Source: Actinomycetota bacterium (lineage in GTDB: Bacteria > Actinomycetota > Actinomycetes > Nanopelagicales > Nanopelagicaceae). Taken from it: DNA of 9,794 nt. Below are positions 6,001 through 9,794 of this stretch, piece after piece. The stretch lies in the NCBI GenBank assembly GCA_013205455.1, contig JABMMO010000139.1, forward strand, positions 1 through 9,794, read 5' to 3'. Under the pieces are notes generated by a model. That model was not told the origin of the DNA. It saw only the letters and a list, made by a program, of their open reading frames with translations, and searched no databases. The translations under genes were made by a program, and so were the position numbers. Each line of letters begins with the position of its first letter. The first letter of the stretch is position 1.

Positions 6001-7117
6001 CTACTACTCCGTTCATATAATCGACAGCATGTGAAACTTCGCTCTGCAAGGTTGCAAGGTTATTGCCAATTGCAGTTACGTGTCCAACCTTGCGTCCAGC
6101 TTTAACTTCTTTTCGATATTGGTGAACTTTTAAGTATGGGGTTCTCGCAAAGAGATGGAGATAAGGTCGATACATATTAGTTTTAGCACCGCCCAAAACA
6201 TTTCCCATGACTGCGAAATCAGCCCTCATAGAAGTATCGCCGAGCGGAAGATCCAAAATTGCCCGTAAGTGTTGCTCGAATTGGCTCGTTACCGAACCTT
6301 CGATGCTCCAATGTCCCGAGTTATGGGGCCGGGCAGCTAACTCATTGATGACTAGTCGATCGCCAACTACAAAGAGTTCGATCGCCATAACGCCAACCAA
6401 CCCAATCAAATCTGCAATTTTTAAGGCTATTTCTTGCGCCGAAATTTTTAAGGTATCCGATATATCTGGTGCTGGCGTGATTGTTTGAATACAAATGCCA
6501 TCGCGTTGCACCGTGAGAGTTGGCGGCCAAGTTGCCGCTTGGCCGTGTGGCGAACGCGCGACCATTACCGCAATTTCTGAAGTGAAGTTTAATTTTTCCT
6601 CTAGCAATAACGTCGGTTGGATTTTTAAGAGCTCGCGCAATTCAGATTCGTCAGCGACTACCCAAACACCGCGACCGTCATAGCCGCCTGAAATAGATTT
6701 AGCGATAAGTGGGAATGGAATTCTGGGATCTTTATCTCCCGAATACAAATCCCAATTAGGTACTGGTAAATTATTTTCTTGCAAAATCTTTCGCATCTGG
6801 GCTTTATTTTGCGAGTAGATAAACGCGCTAGAACTTGGCCTTACTACAACTTGGTTCTGCTCCAAAACTTTAATTACTGAATTAGGAATCAATTCGTGTT
6901 CAAAAGTAATGACATCGCAAGTTTTCGCGAATGCTAATACTTCGTCTGGGTTTAAGAAATTACCAACTACATGCTCCGCAGAAAGTGCTGCAGAATCTTC
7001 GCTTGAAGCGGCAAATAATTTTAAGTTAACTCCAAGAGCAATAGCCGGAGCGATCATCATCCGCGCTAATTGGCCAGCACCAATTACCCCTACGATTGGA
7101 AACTCTGCGCCGCTCAT
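5993..7117 (-). CDS. purK: N5-carboxyaminoimidazole ribonucleotide synthase (PurK)
   Basis: ATP-grasp enzyme that makes N5-CAIR from AIR, ATP and bicarbonate; its unstable product is used by PurE encoded next to it. The 374-aa protein starts with GVIGAGQLARMM (10-21). The ATP-grasp part carries SQNKAQMR (K105), PLIAKSISGGYDGRGVW (K140; GGYDGRG 144-150), LLEEKLNFTSEIAVMVAR, the metal-binding E247, N258/E259, and ARPHNSGHWSIEG (262-274), where PHNSGH is a strong PurK hallmark. The small C-terminal domain follows. Length is normal. ATG 7117 has no ribosome site; TAATCT lies exactly 6 bases upstream on the minus strand, consistent with a leaderless message. It diverges from the GtrA-family gene and is the first gene of the purKE pair. 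Confidence 0.97.
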   Translation of the reverse strand: MSGAEFPIVGVIGAGQLARMMIAPAIALGVNLKLFAASSEDSAALSAEHVVGNFLNPDEVLAFAKTCDVITFEHELIPNSVIKVLEQNQVVVRPSSSAFIYSQNKAQMRKILQENNLPVPNWDLYSGDKDPRIPFPLIAKSISGGYDGRGVWVVADESELRELLKIQPTLLLEEKLNFTSEIAVMVARSPHGQAATWPPTLTVQRDGICIQTITPAPDISDTLKISAQEIALKIADLIGLVGVMAIELFVVGDRLVINELAARPHNSGHWSIEGSVTSQFEQHLRAILDLPLGDTSMRADFAVMGNVLGGAKTNMYRPYLHLFARTPYLKVHQYRKEVKAGRKVGHVTAIGNNLATLQSEVSHAVDYMNGVVDE

Positions 7118-7173
7118 GGCGCAAGATTACTTGTTAGCGATATAAATCGTTATTTGGCAGATAGACTCCGCTA
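7118..7173. promoter_or_regulatory. Divergent leaderless-type promoters for purK and the GtrA gene, with an imperfect palindrome
   Basis: Both flanking start codons have a TAnnnT hexamer exactly 6 bases upstream: TAATCT on the minus strand (7129-7124) for purK ATG 7117, and TAGACT on the plus strand (7162-7167) for GTG 7174. Neither start has a Shine-Dalgarno. Between them sits an 18-base imperfect palindrome, TAGCGAT (7135-7141) and ATCGTTA (7146-7152), with 6 of 7 pairs matching, almost midway between the two hexamers. It could be an operator. Promoter calls rest on the motif and spacing only; no -35 is convincing. Confidence 0.5.
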
Positions 7174-7602
7174 GTGATTAAAAGGTTGCTTGATATCCGC
7201 CATGAATTGATGAAATTCGGGAGCGTTGGCGCAGTTGCGTATGTGATCTCTGTTGGCGGTTTTAACCTACTAGTGCACGTTCCGCGAGCTCCGCTTTCAG
7301 AAAAACCGCTGACTGGCTCAATAATTTCCGGCATTGCCTCAATAACCGTGGCTTATTTAGGTAACAGATTTTGGACTTGGCGCGATCGACCAAAAGGAAA
7401 GATGCATCGCGAAGTTACACTCTTTTTTGCGCTCAATCTTGTTGGGTTAGGAATCGGCACGCTAGCACTTGCCTTTTCGCGTTATGTCTTAGATTTACAG
7501 TCGGCGCTTGCCGACAATATAAGTGCGAACGTGATTGGTGTTGGAATTGGAACCTTATTTAGATTTTACGCCTACCGAAAATGGGTATTTCCATCAGCGT
7601 AA
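7174..7602 (+). CDS. GtrA-family small membrane protein
   Basis: GtrA-like proteins are four-helix membrane proteins; some are thought to move or help flip polyprenyl-phosphate-linked sugars for cell-surface glycosylation. The 142-aa protein has the layout: KFGSVGAVAYVISVGGFNLL (about 14-33, helix 1), ISGIASITVAYLGN (50-63, helix 2) then RFWTWRDR, helix 3 near 80-102, helix 4 near 115-132, and the typical ending FRFYAYRKWVF (129-139). Length is normal for the family. The GTG start has TAGACT 6 bases upstream and no ribosome site. It sits between purK and birA, as a GtrA-like gene does in mycobacteria, so the position is conserved though its role is not linked in any obvious way to purines or biotin. 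Its 3' end overlaps birA by 9 bases. Its precise substrate is unknown. Confidence 0.88.
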   Translation: MIKRLLDIRHELMKFGSVGAVAYVISVGGFNLLVHVPRAPLSEKPLTGSIISGIASITVAYLGNRFWTWRDRPKGKMHREVTLFFALNLVGLGIGTLALAFSRYVLDLQSALADNISANVIGVGIGTLFRFYAYRKWVFPSA

Positions 7603-8349
7603 GTGTGTGACATCCCCAATTGAGACGGTACTTCCATTACTTAGCTTTAACTCACCCAATTCACTTAGGCCGACTGCTATTGCAGAAATTGTATTTCCGC
7701 TGCCTAATTCAACTCTAACTTCTTTACCAATCGTCTCTGAATATTTTAAATAAATGTCAGCTAGCGAATTAACCCCACTCTCACCCCAAATTCTCAAATT
7801 CTCTGAGATCTTACGTAGGGTAGCTGCAAGTACTAACTCTCGCTCTGCTTCGCTGCCAGTTATTAAATTAATTGCCGATGCATTTTTAACTGGTAGTTCG
7901 GATTTCTCAAAATTAACATTTATGCCAATCCCGGCGATCACACCACCATAATTACTTTCGCAGAGAATTCCACAAACTTTTTTACCTTCATATAACACAT
8001 CGTTTGGCCACTTTGTTAGAAACTCTTTCCCGGTCAATTCAGTTAGAGCTTCGGCAACTGATAAGCCAATAATCAGCGGTAACCAGCCCCATTCAGAAAT
8101 AGCGCGTTCTGGTTTTATAAAAGCTGAGAAAAGCAACGCGCGCATTGGTGGTGCAATAAATTTACGATCTAACCGGCCTCTGCCACTATTTTGAAATTCT
8201 GCGATTAGTAAATCACCATGTTGTAACGGTGAAAAATTATTTATGATTTCGCTCTGCGTTGAAGTGGTTTCTGGAATTACCTTTACCCGCCAGTAGCCGT
8301 TGCCGAGCGCCTGTGATATTCGTTGCGGGTTAAGCGGAACATGTATCAC
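7594..8349 (-). CDS. birA: Biotin-[acetyl/propionyl-CoA carboxylase] ligase, monofunctional
   Basis: Activates biotin with ATP to biotinyl-5'-AMP and attaches it to the lysine of a biotin carboxyl carrier domain. The 251-aa protein has ETTSTQSE (27-34), the biotinyl-AMP loop SGRGRLDRKF (55-64), KWPNDVLYEGKKVCGILCES with catalytic K113 (113-132), GIGINVN (140-146), and a small C-terminal SH3-like domain ending at SIGDVTHLR. It has no N-terminal winged-helix domain, so it should not be a DNA-binding repressor like E. coli BirA; this is usual in actinobacteria. GTG 8349 is preceded by GAGG at 4 bases. The gene diverges from the carboxylase beta-subunit gene 30 bases away, the complex whose alpha subunit it is likely to biotinylate. 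It converges on the GtrA gene with a 9-base overlap. Confidence 0.95.
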   Translation of the reverse strand: MIHVPLNPQRISQALGNGYWRVKVIPETTSTQSEIINNFSPLQHGDLLIAEFQNSGRGRLDRKFIAPPMRALLFSAFIKPERAISEWGWLPLIIGLSVAEALTELTGKEFLTKWPNDVLYEGKKVCGILCESNYGGVIAGIGINVNFEKSELPVKNASAINLITGSEAERELVLAATLRKISENLRIWGESGVNSLADIYLKYSETIGKEVRVELGSGNTISAIAVGLSELGELKLSNGSTVSIGDVTHLR

Positions 8350-8379
8350 TACGCCTCATTTCCCTAGTACCTTAAGCCC
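8350..8379. promoter_or_regulatory. Shared divergent promoter of birA and pccB with a symmetric -10
   Basis: The 7 bases TACCTTA at 8368-8374 read TACCTT on the plus strand, exactly 6 bases before ATG 8380, and TAAGGT on the minus strand, 19 bases before GTG 8349. One element can thus serve as -10 in both directions. The pccB side has no Shine-Dalgarno and looks leaderless; the birA side would have a short leader carrying GAGG. This is inferred from sequence only. Confidence 0.5.
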
Positions 8380-9794
8380 ATGACCGAAGACATTCATACT
8401 ACGGCCGGCAAGATCGAAGATCTGCGCAAACGATTAGATGAAGCGGTGCACGCTGGTTCCGCTCGCGCCATCGAAAAGCAACACGCAAAAGGGAAGATGA
8501 CCGCGCGTGAGCGTATCGAAAAATTAGTTGATGCGGGTTCCTTTACAGAATTAGATGAGTTTGCCAGACACCGTTCTGTTAATTTTGGAATGCAAGATAG
8601 CCGACCATATGGTGATGGCGTTGTAACTGGGTATGGAACGGTGGATGGCCGAAATATCGCAGTCTTCTCCCAAGACTTTACGATAATGGGTGGCAGTCTC
8701 GGCGAAGTTTTTGGCGAAAAAATTGTAAAGCTGATGGACTTTGCATTGAAGAATGGAATCCCGCTGGTAGGCATTAATGATTCTGGTGGCGCTCGAATTC
8801 AAGAGGGCGTAGTTTCACTTGGCAGATACGGCGAAATTTTTCGACGCAATGCAAGATCATCTGGTGTAATCCCACAAATATCATTAATTCTTGGACCGTG
8901 CGCTGGCGGTGCGGTTTATTCTCCAGCGATGACCGACTTCACCATTATGGTAAATGAAACATCACATATGTTTATTACCGGCCCAGAAGTCATTAAGGCC
9001 GTTACTGGTGAAGAAGTTGGCATGGAAGAACTTGGTGGCGCACATACCCATAACGCTAAGACTGGAAACTCCCATTACTTAGCTGAGAATGAAGATGAAG
9101 CGATTGATTACGTAAAGGCTTTACTTTCATACTTGCCAAGTAACAATATGGATGAAGCCCCAATTTTGGGTGCAACCGAAAGCGATGAAGTAACTCCGCT
9201 TGATAAGTCACTTGATCTTTTAATTCCAGATAGCCCAAATCAACCTTACGATATTAAAAAAGTTATTGAAGCGATCCTAGACGAGTCTGAATTCTTAGAA
9301 GTGCAATCGCTCTTTGCGCCAAACATCGTAATTGGATTTGGCAGAATTGAAGGTCGTTCTGTAGGTGTAGTAGCTAACCAACCGCTACAACTTGCCGGAA
9401 CGCTAAATATTGATGCAAGCGAAAAAGCAGCGCGATTTGTGCGAACTTGTGATGCTTATGGAATCCCAATTATCACGCTCGTAGATGTACCTGGATTCTT
9501 ACCGGGTACAGATCAAGAATGGAATGGCATTATCCGACGTGGTGCAAAGTTGCTCTATGCCTATGGTGAAGCATCGGTTCCAATGGTTACATTAATTACT
9601 CGAAAAGCTTATGGTGGCGCTTACGACGTCATGGGTTCAAAACATTTAGGAGCCGATATAAATCTAGCTTGGCCAACCGCTCAAATTGCGGTCATGGGCG
9701 CGCAAGGCGCAGTAAATATTCTTTACCGGAAAGAATTAAGTGACGCTAAAGACCCAGAAAAACTTCGGAAAGAATTAATAACTAATTACGAAGA
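8380..9794 (+). CDS. pccB: Propionyl-CoA carboxylase beta subunit (carboxyltransferase), 3' end beyond the window
   Basis: Carboxyltransferase subunit that moves CO2 from carboxybiotin to an acyl-CoA, giving methylmalonyl-CoA from propionyl-CoA. It works with a biotinylated alpha subunit not in this window. The open frame runs 471 codons to the edge; family members are about 520-530 aa, so some 50 residues are missing. Landmarks are KQHAKGKMTARERIEKLVD (about 34-52), FSQDFTIMGGSLGE (97-110), the first oxyanion-hole loop NDSGGARIQEG (133-143), GPCAGGAVYSPAMTDF, LVDVPGFLPGTDQEW, and the second oxyanion loop RKAYGGAYDVMG (408-419). D416 in GGAYD is the position where Asp marks propionyl-CoA preference in actinobacterial PccB/AccD5. 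ATG 8380 has TACCTT 6 bases upstream and no ribosome site. Divergent birA is its expected functional partner. AccD5 would be an equivalent name. Confidence 0.94.
   Translation, partial: MTEDIHTTAGKIEDLRKRLDEAVHAGSARAIEKQHAKGKMTARERIEKLVDAGSFTELDEFARHRSVNFGMQDSRPYGDGVVTGYGTVDGRNIAVFSQDFTIMGGSLGEVFGEKIVKLMDFALKNGIPLVGINDSGGARIQEGVVSLGRYGEIFRRNARSSGVIPQISLILGPCAGGAVYSPAMTDFTIMVNETSHMFITGPEVIKAVTGEEVGMEELGGAHTHNAKTGNSHYLAENEDEAIDYVKALLSYLPSNNMDEAPILGATESDEVTPLDKSLDLLIPDSPNQPYDIKKVIEAILDESEFLEVQSLFAPNIVIGFGRIEGRSVGVVANQPLQLAGTLNIDASEKAARFVRTCDAYGIPIITLVDVPGFLPGTDQEWNGIIRRGAKLLYAYGEASVPMVTLITRKAYGGAYDVMGSKHLGADINLAWPTAQIAVMGAQGAVNILYRKELSDAKDPEKLRKELITNYE

Noticed and set aside
7118..7173. Purine riboswitch upstream of purK
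   Set aside because: The gap is 56 bases, too short for a known purine-sensing RNA, and the promoter geometry suggests a leaderless message.
8394..8802. Two open frames on the minus strand within the carboxylase gene
   Set aside because: The plus strand carries an unbroken, highly conserved carboxyltransferase frame here; the minus frames are composition shadows.
1..9794. Defence system, prophage, insertion sequence, CRISPR array or toxin-antitoxin pair
   Set aside because: Every long frame belongs to a surface-glycan or housekeeping family; I see no transposase, integrase, spaced repeats or paired small genes.

Overview
The window looks like a gene-dense, low-to-mid-GC actinobacterium, probably a streamlined freshwater type such as the acI/Nanopelagicales group. 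The lineage is an inference. It rests on conserved actinobacterial gene order (purE-purK, a GtrA-family gene, birA, then a propionyl-CoA carboxylase beta gene), AT-leaning codon use, gaps of 0-60 bases, and several start codons that lack a Shine-Dalgarno site but have a TAnnnT -10 hexamer exactly 6 bases upstream, as in leaderless actinobacterial transcripts. There is no gene-free stretch longer than 60 bases, and I see no mobile elements, CRISPR arrays or RNA genes.

Left part (1-5482): cell-surface polysaccharide genes. On the minus strand, in transcription order, are a GT2 glycosyltransferase (3007-2009), an ABC-2 polysaccharide export permease of the Wzm/TagG type (1948-1124), its Wzt/TagH-type ATPase (1146-337), and the start of a secreted SpoIID/LytB-domain protein (350 to the window edge). 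The last three overlap end to start. Divergently, only 36 bases away, run a LytR-CpsA-Psr (LCP) wall-polymer ligase (3044-4141) and a UDP-glucose 6-dehydrogenase (4175-5482). Together they suggest synthesis of a uronic-acid-containing glycan, its export through the ABC transporter, and its attachment to peptidoglycan by the LCP enzyme, with a possible wall-remodelling protein made from the same transcript.

Right part (5485-9794): housekeeping genes. purK and purE (7117-5485) convert AIR to CAIR in purine synthesis. They converge on the UDP-glucose dehydrogenase gene at a shared hairpin terminator. A small GtrA-family membrane protein (7174-7602) diverges from purK and converges on birA (8349-7594), overlapping it by 9 bases. 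birA diverges from a propionyl-CoA carboxylase beta-subunit gene (8380 to the window edge), whose biotinylated partner subunit is the expected BirA substrate.

The genes are of known families. I see no clearly new multi-gene system. The more interesting signals are in the regulatory architecture: four starts with identical TAnnnT-N6-start spacing, two divergent intergenic regions with central inverted repeats, a sequence-symmetric -10 between birA and pccB, and a terminator hairpin that encodes the C-terminus of PurE.
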